Part shown: positions 1 to 5,232 of the stretch, one piece after another
Numbering within the stretch: the first letter of the stretch is position 1
How the letters are laid out: each line of letters starts with the position of its first letter
Assembly: GCA_964347835.1 (NCBI GenBank)
Contig: CAYFZR010000057.1
Location: forward strand, 1 to 6,152
Reading direction: 5' to 3'
Source: CAYFZR01 sp964347835 [NCBI: uncultured archaeon]
Lineage (GTDB): Archaea > CAYFZR01
Length of the DNA stretch: 6,152 nucleotides
Program-made: the position numbers and the translations under genes
The notes under the pieces: model-generated
What the model was told of the DNA's origin: nothing
Databases searched by the model: none
The model's input: the letters and a program-made list of their open reading frames with translations, nothing else

Positions 1-88
1 CTCCCCATCCAATTAGATTTTTTCGAATCTGAGACCGTAATTATTATTTAGCAATTATAACTGATATAAATTTGTTCATTTTAATTTC

Positions 89-118
89 AGGTAAATACCT
101 TTATAATTTAGTTATAAA
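89..118 (+). promoter_or_regulatory. Putative MFS promoter with overlapping palindromes
   Basis: The palindrome AGGTA-AA-TACCT (89-100) directly abuts a 7-bp inverted repeat, TTTATAA (100-106) and TTATAAA (112-118), with a 5-nt spacer. TTTATAAT on the plus strand is a plausible archaeal TATA box for the downstream transporter, with a start site expected about 25 nt further on. Because the element is symmetric, it could also direct transcription leftward or be bound by a dimeric repressor. This rests on sequence pattern only; AT-rich DNA produces such matches by chance. Confidence 0.35.
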
Positions 119-224
119 GATATTCGGGATATTACTCAAATGTTTTATCAAAGAATCATAAGGATTCGTTGTATATTTTGGAACTTTGCTCGACTTTCAT
201 ATTTGTGAAATCTTTTAAACAAAA

Positions 225-230
225 GGAGAG
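225..230 (+). promoter_or_regulatory. Ribosome binding site fixing the MFS start
   Basis: GGAGAG lies 10 nt before the ATG at 241, a good match to the archaeal anti-Shine-Dalgarno sequence. It supports the 241 start over the in-frame TTG at 169, which has no such site. Confidence 0.75.
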
Positions 231-240
231 AATCATAACC

Positions 241-1410
241 ATGAGAGGGAAAATTTTCAAAGGAATTAATATAAACATCTTCCTGCTTGGCATAGTAAGT
301 TTTCTCACCGATGCAAGCAGTGAGATGATTTTACCTATCTTACCCATGTTTATCACTACCTTAGGCGGTACTGGACTAATAATAGGCTTAATAGGCGGAC
401 TTGGAGATAGCATTGCAAGTGTACTAAAGGTGCTTTCTGGTTACTGGTCAGATAAACTCGGAAAAAGAAAGATTTTTGTTTTCTCTGGTTACGCAACATC
501 ATCAGTTTCAAAATTAATCCTTCCTTTTTCCAGAACATGGCAATACGTCTTGATCTTAATTCCATTGGAGAGAATCGGAAAGGGTTTAAGAACTGCACCT
601 AGAGACGCAATAATAGCAGATTCTGTAAGCAGTGAAGTAAGAGGGAAAGCATTCGGAATTCATAGGGCTATGGATACTTCTGGCGCTATTTTGGGTTCTA
701 TGTCAGCTTTTATTTTAATTTACTTCCTAAGATTAGATTTTAGGTCCATTCTTTTGATTGCAGGCATGATTGCGTTTACAGCACTCTTTCCAATATATTC
801 TGTTAGAGAAGAGAGAAAAAAGCAAGAGGTTATAAAAATAACTTTTAATGGATTTTCAAAAGCATTTTGGCTATTTATTCTTGTAGCGACCATATTTGCG
901 TTGGGCAACTTCACCTACATGTTCTTTATACTTAGGGCTCAGGATTTTTTTACAGGAAAATTTGCCGTCTCCATGCCGGTCCTTCTTTATGTCCTGTATA
1001 ACATCTTCTACGCAATATTTTCCGTACCATCCGGTATCTTATCCGACAAAATTGGTAGGAAAAACATTATAATCGCTGGATATTCTTTGTTCGCCATAAC
1101 ATGCCTGGGTTTTGCCTTTATAAAATCTTTGACACTTCTTGTAATCTTTTTTGCCATTTACGGTCTTGCCTACGCATTTATAGACGGTCAGCAAAGAGCC
1201 TTTGTTGTAGATCTTTCTCCTGAAGAACTGAGAGGGACTGCATTAGGAGTCTTTCACACCGTCATTGGAATAGCAACGTTTCCGAGTAGTTTGATTGCAG
1301 GATTTATCTGGCAATACATTAATCCTAAAGTTACATTTCTTTATGGGTTTACTGTAGTATTAACGAGCATCCTCTTATTCATTCTAGCAGACATCCGGGG
1401 TGAACTTTGA
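241..1410 (+). CDS. MFS transporter, MJ1317-like
   Basis: This encodes a 389-residue integral membrane transporter of the major facilitator superfamily with a two-half, roughly 12-helix pattern. The first half starts with the subfamily signature SFLTDASSEMILPILP (20-35). The loop 2-3 motif A is GYWSDKLGKRK (67-77), and its second-half counterpart is GILSDKIGRKN (265-275). The strongly conserved loop RIGKGLRTAPRDAIIADS (111-128) is typical of a widespread prokaryotic subfamily exemplified by MJ1317. A basic central loop (189-200) separates the halves. The substrate cannot be told from sequence; members are annotated as drug or solute exporters largely by default. The start at 241 follows a GGAG site; extension to 169 would add 24 residues not expected in this family. 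The gene is intact and is followed by a 94-bp gap containing the promoter of the next gene, so co-transcription is not required. Confidence 0.9.
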   Translation: MRGKIFKGININIFLLGIVSFLTDASSEMILPILPMFITTLGGTGLIIGLIGGLGDSIASVLKVLSGYWSDKLGKRKIFVFSGYATSSVSKLILPFSRTWQYVLILIPLERIGKGLRTAPRDAIIADSVSSEVRGKAFGIHRAMDTSGAILGSMSAFILIYFLRLDFRSILLIAGMIAFTALFPIYSVREERKKQEVIKITFNGFSKAFWLFILVATIFALGNFTYMFFILRAQDFFTGKFAVSMPVLLYVLYNIFYAIFSVPSGILSDKIGRKNIIIAGYSLFAITCLGFAFIKSLTLLVIFFAIYGLAYAFIDGQQRAFVVDLSPEELRGTALGVFHTVIGIATFPSSLIAGFIWQYINPKVTFLYGFTVVLTSILLFILADIRGEL

Positions 1411-1413
1411 GTA

Positions 1414-1431
1414 GATGAAAAAATTTATATT
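1414..1431 (+). promoter_or_regulatory. Promoter (BRE plus TATA box) of the M24 gene
   Basis: A purine-rich stretch GATGAAAAAA (1414-1423), resembling an archaeal B-recognition element, is followed by TTTATATT (1424-1431), a near-consensus TATA box. The expected start site is around 1450-1456, which would place the hairpin at 1456-1470 at or very near the 5' end of the transcript. This is among the best-looking promoters in the window. Confidence 0.6.
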
Positions 1432-1441
1432 CCATATTCAT

Positions 1442-1470
1442 GATAAATTAGCGATGCAACAAGACGTTGC
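1442..1470 (+). repeat. Diverged copy of the 3' end of the 4338-4554 element, in a 5' leader
   Basis: The segment GATAAATTAGCGATGCAAC closely matches GATAATATTGCGGATGCAAC, which occurs in both units of the downstream tandem repeat. It ends in a hairpin with stem GCAAC (1456-1460)/GTTGC (1466-1470) and a 5-nt loop. Relative to the downstream hairpins the loop region is altered and two bases shorter (AAG-AC instead of GAGCCAC), yet the stem is kept. It is followed by TTTT and lies 34 nt before the GTG start of the M24 gene, so it could act in that leader. Confidence 0.6.
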
Positions 1471-1488
1471 TTTTCGATTAGAAGCTTT

Positions 1489-1498
1489 GGAGTGAGGG
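1489..1498 (+). promoter_or_regulatory. Ribosome binding site for the GTG start of the M24 gene
   Basis: GGAGTGAGGG contains two overlapping Shine-Dalgarno matches (GGAGTG and GAGGG), 10 and 6 nt before the GTG at 1505. It supports GTG as the initiation codon; no in-frame ATG occurs upstream in the leader. Confidence 0.7.
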
Positions 1499-1504
1499 CT
1501 TTTT

Positions 1505-2656
1505 GTGAGAATCGAAATCTTGAGGAAAAAAATGGAAGAGAACAACATAGATGCTGCTATTCTGATCTACTCTAGAGACGTACTGTATTATGCGGGAACT
1601 GCCCGTCCGTGCAATCTCTTGATAACGAAAGACGATTCCGTCCTTTTTGTACGAAGAGCATACGAATTCGTAGAAAAAGAGACTCGCATAAAAAATTTAG
1701 TTAAAGGCGAGAGTTTTAAATTAATTAAAGAGAAATTAGACGAGAATGGAATAAAAAAAGGAGTCATGGGTTTGGAGTTAGATATAATTCCCGCAAAATT
1801 CTATCTGAGCATAAAAAAAATTTTCCCAAATTTTGAATTTGTCGATATTTCTCCTTTTATTTTAGAACAAAGGCTCATAAAGGATGATAAAGAGATCGAA
1901 TACGCAAAAAAATCTGCTGAAATTACAGACAAGGGACAATCCAGAGCAAGGGAAGTAATTAGAGAAGGAATGACGGAAATAGAATTAGCAGCAGAAGTTG
2001 AGGCCGGGATGAGAAGAAATAAACACGAAGGCATCATATTCAATAGAAGATTTGATGCAAATCTTCACTATGGATTGATATCGTCTGGAAAAAATTTGGA
2101 TAAGATGACCGGGTACGCTAACGTTGTCACAGGAGTGGGATTGAGTAAATCCTTCCCTCAAAGTGCCTCTGAAAGAGTCATTAAAAAAGGAGACCTGATC
2201 GTAATAGATATAGGCGGAGTGTATAGAGGATACCATTCCGACAACGGCAGGACTTATGTTGTAGGAAAAATTGAAAAGAAGCAAGCAGAAGTTTTTGATG
2301 AATTGAAGGTAATTCAGCAAGAGATCTTAGATAACATTCATAGGGGGCTAAAATCCAGTGAAATATACGAGATTGCATTAAAAAAGGCAAATGAGTGTAA
2401 ATACGGCAACTTTTTTATGGGATACGGCGAAAATAAAGGAAATTTCGTTGGACATGGTGTAGGTCTTGAGATAGGTGAACCTCCATACATAAGTCCTTAT
2501 GATAAGACGGTTTTGAGGGAAAACATGACCCTTGCTATTGAACTGAACACAATCATTCCAGAATGGGGAGCAGTCAAACTTGAAGATACTATTTTGATTA
2601 AAAAGGACGGATACGAATTTCTAACGAGCACAGAAAGGGAAATATTCAGCGTATAG
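1505..2656 (+). CDS. M24 family metallopeptidase (Xaa-Pro peptidase/prolidase-like)
   Basis: This encodes 383 residues with the two-domain layout of aminopeptidase P/prolidase: a creatinase-type N-terminal domain (about 1-125) and a pita-bread catalytic domain (about 130-375). All five dinuclear-metal ligands can be placed: D235 (VIDIGG), D246 (YHSDNGRT), H317 (GHGVGLE), E346 (AIEL) and E360 (KLEDT). Their spacing (11, 71, 29, 14) fits prolidases. Such enzymes cleave X-Pro bonds in the cytoplasm, using Mn or Co. Two departures stand out. The usual second histidine after the metal-binding His (GHGxGLExHE) is Gly324 here (GLEIGEPP), and the DxTRT motif reads DNGRT. Metal binding should survive, but substrate handling may differ, so an exact activity (prolidase, aminopeptidase P or other pita-bread hydrolase) should not be assigned. 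The GTG start is backed by a strong ribosome binding site. Confidence 0.88.
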   Translation: MRIEILRKKMEENNIDAAILIYSRDVLYYAGTARPCNLLITKDDSVLFVRRAYEFVEKETRIKNLVKGESFKLIKEKLDENGIKKGVMGLELDIIPAKFYLSIKKIFPNFEFVDISPFILEQRLIKDDKEIEYAKKSAEITDKGQSRAREVIREGMTEIELAAEVEAGMRRNKHEGIIFNRRFDANLHYGLISSGKNLDKMTGYANVVTGVGLSKSFPQSASERVIKKGDLIVIDIGGVYRGYHSDNGRTYVVGKIEKKQAEVFDELKVIQQEILDNIHRGLKSSEIYEIALKKANECKYGNFFMGYGENKGNFVGHGVGLEIGEPPYISPYDKTVLRENMTLAIELNTIIPEWGAVKLEDTILIKKDGYEFLTSTEREIFSV

Positions 2657-2729
2657 GCTTTTTAGTCGAATTAATCGAATAAGATTGCGAATACCACAAA
2701 GTACAAAAAGGCATACTCTCTTGATAGTT

Positions 2730-2736
2730 GGGGGTG
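2730..2736 (+). promoter_or_regulatory. Ribosome binding site deciding a TTG start
   Basis: GGGGGTG ends 6 nt before the TTG at 2743. The codon just upstream in that frame is a TGA stop (2740-2742), so the reading frame cannot begin earlier. An ATG at 2739 overlaps in another frame but encodes only 9 residues before a stop at 2766-2768. Confidence 0.6.
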
Positions 2737-2742
2737 TTATGA

Positions 2743-3564
2743 TTGACTCTGGAAATCTTGAGCATTAATAAAGATAGAATAGAAGACCATTTGTCCATAT
2801 GCGGTAATTTACCCGGAATGGAAGACAATCCTGATTTTGTAGAGGGGAAAAACAATAGAAAAAAATGGTTGGAAGATACGGTAGAAAAATTTGGCACCGC
2901 AGGAATGATTGCTTATGATAAAGGAAAACCTGCCGGTTTTGTTGAGTGCGTACCGAGTGACCATCATCCTTTGAAAAAATACGCTGAAAAAGCAAATTCC
3001 GTAACGATAAACTGCGCATGGTACCTCCAAGATTATGGTCTTCCAGTTAGAAAGGCGATATTGGACGAGATGTTTAAGACCAATTTTTTCGATGTTTTCT
3101 TTGAAGATAAAGAAGATAAAAAATGCAGGTTTGTGGACGTTTTAACGATAAAAGATGTTCCTGTTATGCAATATGATTTTTACACCGAATATGGATTCCA
3201 AGAGGCAGTAGAGTTCAAACAGGACGTGGTTCAATTTTTCTTACTAAGGTACCCGATAAATGGGGGCAAGGTGGAGAAGAAGATCGTCAAAATTGAATAT
3301 AAAAAAGAAAAAAAGATACCATATGAATTGACTCTGGGCACAAGCAGGCAGTGCTGGTATACGAACGTTGTCGCAGGCAAGGTAAAGAGAGCGGCGCTTG
3401 AGTTAGGCGATATAAACATCATTGAAAAAGATTACTGGGAAACCGGAGAGCCGGCTCTTCATGAGGTTTTATTAAACGGAGTACCAGCATTCAAAGAGCC
3501 GATTTTTATGAAAGACGAAGAAGAGATCAAAGAAATGCTTAAAAAAGCCATTGAAGAGTTGTGA
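2743..3564 (+). CDS. GNAT-family N-acetyltransferase with thioredoxin-like C-terminal domain
   Basis: This 273-residue cytoplasmic protein has two parts. Residues 1 to about 170 follow the GNAT fold order: a substrate strand region (GMIAYDKGKPAGFVECVP, 54-71), the acetyl-CoA loop region QDYGLP (96-101) followed by helix RKAILDEMF, and the typical late motif DFYTEYGFQE (145-154). The loop keeps Q and G of Q/RxxGxG/A but has Pro101 in the last position. Residues about 190-273 resemble the thioredoxin-like/YoaP-type extension found on some archaeal GNATs: strand, QCWYT with single Cys204, helix, a strand around 224-229, LLNGVPAF, and a C-terminal helix. The usual CxxC is absent. The acceptor substrate is unknown, and weak cofactor-loop conservation leaves room for a non-acetylating role. 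The start is TTG, chosen from the GGGGGTG site and the stop codon directly upstream. Confidence 0.75.
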   Translation: MTLEILSINKDRIEDHLSICGNLPGMEDNPDFVEGKNNRKKWLEDTVEKFGTAGMIAYDKGKPAGFVECVPSDHHPLKKYAEKANSVTINCAWYLQDYGLPVRKAILDEMFKTNFFDVFFEDKEDKKCRFVDVLTIKDVPVMQYDFYTEYGFQEAVEFKQDVVQFFLLRYPINGGKVEKKIVKIEYKKEKKIPYELTLGTSRQCWYTNVVAGKVKRAALELGDINIIEKDYWETGEPALHEVLLNGVPAFKEPIFMKDEEEIKEMLKKAIEEL

Positions 3565-3606
3565 TAATATAAATGATAATAATATGATAATAGTATAGAC
3601 GATGAT

Positions 3607-3610
3607 GGAG
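3607..3610 (+). promoter_or_regulatory. Ribosome binding site supporting the internal rnhB start
   Basis: GGAG followed by ATCACA precedes the ATG at 3617. Upstream ATGs at 3602 and 3605 have no comparable site in the AT-rich DNA before them, and starting at 3617 gives the N-terminus usual for archaeal RNase HII. Confidence 0.65.
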
Positions 3611-3616
3611 ATCACA

Positions 3617-4291
3617 ATGATCGTGGGGATTGATGAGGCAGGAAGAGGACCGGTTCTGGGACCTCTTGTGATATGCGGAGTTGCAGTAAGGAGAGAAGAG
3701 ATATCCAGATTGGAAGAATTAGGACTTAAAATAGGACTTAAAGATTCAAAAAAAGTTTCTCCCAAGAGAAGATTGAAATTAAGAGATATTCTCGAGGAAA
3801 TAGTCGAAAATTTTCATGTTAGAAAAATTTCCCCACAGGAATTGGATGAAAGAAGGAAGGAAACCACATTAAACAAGATAGAGGCGATGGAATTTGCCAA
3901 TATAATCAATCAACTCTCTCCGAGCATTGCCATAGTTGATGCTTGCGATAGGAATCCTGAGAACTTTCTGTCAAATATAAATCAGTCTTTGAGCGATAGA
4001 TTCAAAATAGAAAATCTAAATATAATCTGCGAACACTTTGCAGACGAAAAATTTCCCATCGTTTCCGCTGCTTCCATATTTGCGAAAGTAATCAGAGACT
4101 CTGAGATAGAAAAAATCAAAGAAAGATACGGAGATATTGGAAGCGGATATACATCAGATCCTGTAACAATAAATTTTTTAAAAAGATGGATCGAAAAAAA
4201 CGATGAATACCCTGATTTCGTGAGAAAGTCTTGGATTATTGCCAAAAAAATTAGAGAGGCAAAATACCAAAAGAAACTGAATGAATGGTAA
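3617..4291 (+). CDS. rnhB: Ribonuclease HII
   Basis: This 224-residue enzyme cleaves the RNA strand of RNA-DNA hybrids, removing misincorporated ribonucleotides and helping process Okazaki primers. The four catalytic acids are visible: D6 and E7 in GIDEAGRGPVLGPLV, D108 in IVDACD, and D143 in HFADEKFPIVSAASIFAKVIRD. Other family markers are LKDSKKVSPKRR (41-52) and GSGYTSDP (175-182). Length and N-terminus match archaeal RNase HII. The start at 3617 was preferred to 3602/3605 because of GGAG at 3607-3610. The C-terminus ends in QKKLNEW (218-224), which fits a minimal PCNA-interacting motif (Q-x-x-L-x-x-aromatic) and would tie the enzyme to the replication clamp; this is inference. The gene follows the GNAT gene by 52 bp and is last in the plus-strand run. 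Confidence 0.95.
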   Translation: MIVGIDEAGRGPVLGPLVICGVAVRREEISRLEELGLKIGLKDSKKVSPKRRLKLRDILEEIVENFHVRKISPQELDERRKETTLNKIEAMEFANIINQLSPSIAIVDACDRNPENFLSNINQSLSDRFKIENLNIICEHFADEKFPIVSAASIFAKVIRDSEIEKIKERYGDIGSGYTSDPVTINFLKRWIEKNDEYPDFVRKSWIIAKKIREAKYQKKLNEW

Positions 4292-4298
4292 GAGAAGG

Positions 4299-4308
4299 GG
4301 TTTATATC
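4299..4308 (+). promoter_or_regulatory. TATA-like box upstream of the repeat array
   Basis: TTTATATC (4301-4308), preceded by purine-rich AGAAGGGG, resembles the TATA box of the M24 gene (TTTATATT). A start site about 25 nt downstream would fall near 4327-4333, just before the first repeat unit at 4338. There is no protein gene on this strand after it, so if active it would drive a non-coding RNA. Confidence 0.4.
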
Positions 4309-4337
4309 ATAACTTAAACTGAAATTATGCTATCTTA

Positions 4338-4442
4338 CCTTATCACCCCCTCTCTACACCCCCATATAGAGTAGAAAACGACTCATTGGGATCAGTCATA
4401 AAATAATCTTAGATAATATTGCGGATGCAACGAGCCACGTTG
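4338..4442 (+). repeat. Repeat unit 1 of structured tandem duplication
   Basis: This 105-nt unit begins CCTTATCACCCCCT and ends in the hairpin GCAACG-AGCCA-CGTTGC, which extends one base into unit 2. Blocks shared with unit 2 are the opening 14 nt, TCTA, CCCCCATATA, TAGAAAA, GACTC, TAAAATAAT, and a 3' block from TTAGATAATATTGCGG through the hairpin. An internal stem pairs CTAC (4354-4357) with GTAG (4371-4374), with a few further pairs around one mismatch. The strand is nominal, as the element may act in either orientation. Confidence 0.85.
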
Positions 4443-4443
4443 C
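4427..4443 (+). ncRNA. Hairpin 1 (loop AGCCA)
   Basis: The six-base-pair stem GCAACG/CGTTGC closes the loop AGCCA at 4433-4437. It forms the junction between the two repeat units. Whether it functions as RNA or DNA is not shown; the feature type is a best guess. Confidence 0.5.
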
Positions 4444-4554
4444 CTTATCACCCCCTTTCTAATCCCCCATATAAAATTTAGATTAGAAAAGGACTCTCTT
4501 GTGCCGTTAATAAAATAATTTTAGATAATATTGCGGATGCAACGAGCCACGTTG
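4443..4554 (+). repeat. Repeat unit 2 of structured tandem duplication
   Basis: This second copy, 112 nt, abuts unit 1 directly. Its internal stem is a perfect 9-bp match between TTTCTAATC (4456-4464) and GATTAGAAA (4481-4489), extendable by two pairs past a bulged A. Compared with unit 1, two bases were gained or lost on each arm (CTAC versus CTAATC; GTAG versus GATTAG) while pairing was kept. That is the behaviour expected of a structure under selection. The loops share CCCCATATA but differ in length. Confidence 0.85.
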
Positions 4555-4589
4555 CATGGAACGAGCCACGTTCCATAGCGAGCCACGCT
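4537..4589 (+). ncRNA. Cluster of three hairpins with identical loops and different stems
   Basis: Three adjacent hairpins share the loop AGCCA closed by C-G pairs. Hairpin 2 (4537-4557) has the 8-bp stem ATGCAACG/CGTTGCAT. Hairpin 3 (4556-4576) has ATGGAACG/CGTTCCAT. Hairpin 4 (4577-4589) has AGCG/CGCT. The common core CGAGCCACG recurs at 4543, 4562 and 4579. The stem changes are paired, so complementarity is maintained in each copy. The cluster ends 2 nt before the methyltransferase stop codon complement at 4592, so on the minus strand it lies directly in that gene's 3' untranslated region and might act in termination or message stability. On the minus strand the loop reads TGGCT. Confidence 0.6.
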
Positions 4590-4591
4590 GC

Positions 4592-5146
4592 TTAGATTTG
4601 AAAATTGACTCCTTTGACTTTTCCTCGAACCAAAAAAGTCTTACTGGAAACCGATTCAATAGAGTTCTCATGCAAATACTTGGTAATGAGTTCTTGGATC
4701 TCGACTTTTTCCTTTCCATGTATCTCTAAACCATGGATCTTCCAGAATAAACCTGATAGAAACGAGAGCAACCCTTTAATTGGAAAGGTTACTATTAAGG
4801 TGCCATTACAAACTCTCACTGCCTCATCTAAGAAGACATCAGCATTCTTGTAGAAATCAAGTACTCCAATCATCAATACGAGATCAAAACTATCCTTTTT
4901 AAAAGGCAAGTTTACCGCATTACAGAGAGTCAAATTCGCGGAAGAATGCTCTATCTGTCGTGAGATATCGCATCCAACTACAGTCTCTGCCCTTTCTTCA
5001 AGCAAATTCAAATAATATCCGAATCCGCATCCTATATCCAGAGCACGTCGATATTTACCCTCTAGTAAGGAGCGAATCGCCCTTTCCTCAGCTTTTTTAA
5101 CCATCTTAACAAATGGAATATTAAGCATCCTCTTATAATGCTTCAT
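4592..5146 (-). CDS. Class I SAM-dependent methyltransferase
   Basis: This encodes 184 residues. The glycine-rich SAM-binding motif I is LDIGCGFGYY (36-45), the strand 2 acidic residue is D60 in VVGCDIS, and the post-motif region LPFKKDSFDLVLMIGVLDF (80-98) and strand LIVTFP (117-122) follow. This is a Methyltransf_11/UbiE-like Rossmann fold; the substrate (lipid, quinone, small molecule or other) cannot be inferred. The C-terminal part (123-184) is short and holds a hydrophobic helix, GLLSFLSGLFW (125-135), which may touch membrane or a lipid substrate. The start is uncertain. ATG at 5146 lacks a clear ribosome binding site, and the frame stays open upstream to a stop at 5243-5245 without ATG, GTG or TTG. 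The protein may therefore be slightly short at the N-terminus compared with relatives. Confidence 0.8.
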   Translation of the reverse strand: MKHYKRMLNIPFVKMVKKAEERAIRSLLEGKYRRALDIGCGFGYYLNLLEERAETVVGCDISRQIEHSSANLTLCNAVNLPFKKDSFDLVLMIGVLDFYKNADVFLDEAVRVCNGTLIVTFPIKGLLSFLSGLFWKIHGLEIHGKEKVEIQELITKYLHENSIESVSSKTFLVRGKVKGVNFQI

Positions 5147-5232
5147 TGAGTTAAATGATCTATTTACTTTTTGATTAGTGCTTTCAATCTTGTAATCTTC
5201 TTTTTTATAGTGTTTAGATAGTATATTTTGGA

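Larger units (their letters stand above)
1..240. other. Leader and promoter region of the MFS gene
   Basis: I see no convincing gene here. The stretch is very AT-rich. It holds a weak hairpin at 15-30 (AGATT/AATCT), a short palindrome at 89-100 (AGGTA-AA-TACCT), a TATA-like inverted repeat at 100-118, and an inverted repeat GAATC/GATTC at 153-167. The 9-mer GAATCATAA occurs twice (153-161 and 230-238), the second time just before the MFS start codon. If transcription starts near 125-130 the leader is about 110 nt, long enough to carry regulation, but I recognise no riboswitch class. Confidence 0.5.
4292..4591. other. 300-bp convergent intergenic region with structured repeats
   Basis: The region between the converging rnhB and methyltransferase genes contains no convincing coding sequence. 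It holds a TATA-like box, an imperfect tandem duplication of about 105-112 nt, and a cluster of four short hairpins sharing the loop AGCCA. Each is described separately. A short ATG frame at 4327-4374 (15 codons) has no ribosome binding site and runs through the repeat, so I do not call it. Confidence 0.8.

Noticed and set aside
169-240. N-terminal extension of the MFS protein from TTG at 169
   Set aside because: It has no ribosome binding site and the residues do not look like the family N-terminus. The ATG at 241 has GGAGAG at a good distance.
1985-2320. Minus-strand open frame of 111 codons inside the M24 gene
   Set aside because: It is a shadow of a clearly coding plus-strand gene, with no recognisable motifs.
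2666-2692. Three CGAAT motifs downstream of the M24 gene
   Set aside because: They are 5-mers at irregular spacing, not distinguishable from chance, and no matching sites stand out elsewhere.
3562-3591. Three copies of TGATAAT between the GNAT gene and rnhB
   Set aside because: They are short, AT-rich and irregularly spaced (12 and 11 nt), and the first copy includes the stop codon. They are probably chance or slippage; at most part of a weak promoter.
4327-4374. 15-codon ATG frame at the start of the repeat array
   Set aside because: It has no ribosome binding site, lies across a structured repeat, and is not preserved in unit 2, where the frame hits a stop early.
4338-4589. CRISPR array
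   Set aside because: There are only two long units with conserved interiors, no regular short repeat and unique spacer pattern, and no cas genes in the window.
4507-4719. Minus-strand open frame of 70 codons across the hairpins
   Set aside because: It runs through the repeat cluster and then overlaps the methyltransferase in another frame. Its internal repeat QRGSL comes from the DNA repeats, and it has no family resemblance.
4605-4853. Plus-strand open frame opposite the methyltransferase
   Set aside because: It is an antisense shadow; the minus-strand frame carries an unmistakable SAM-binding motif.
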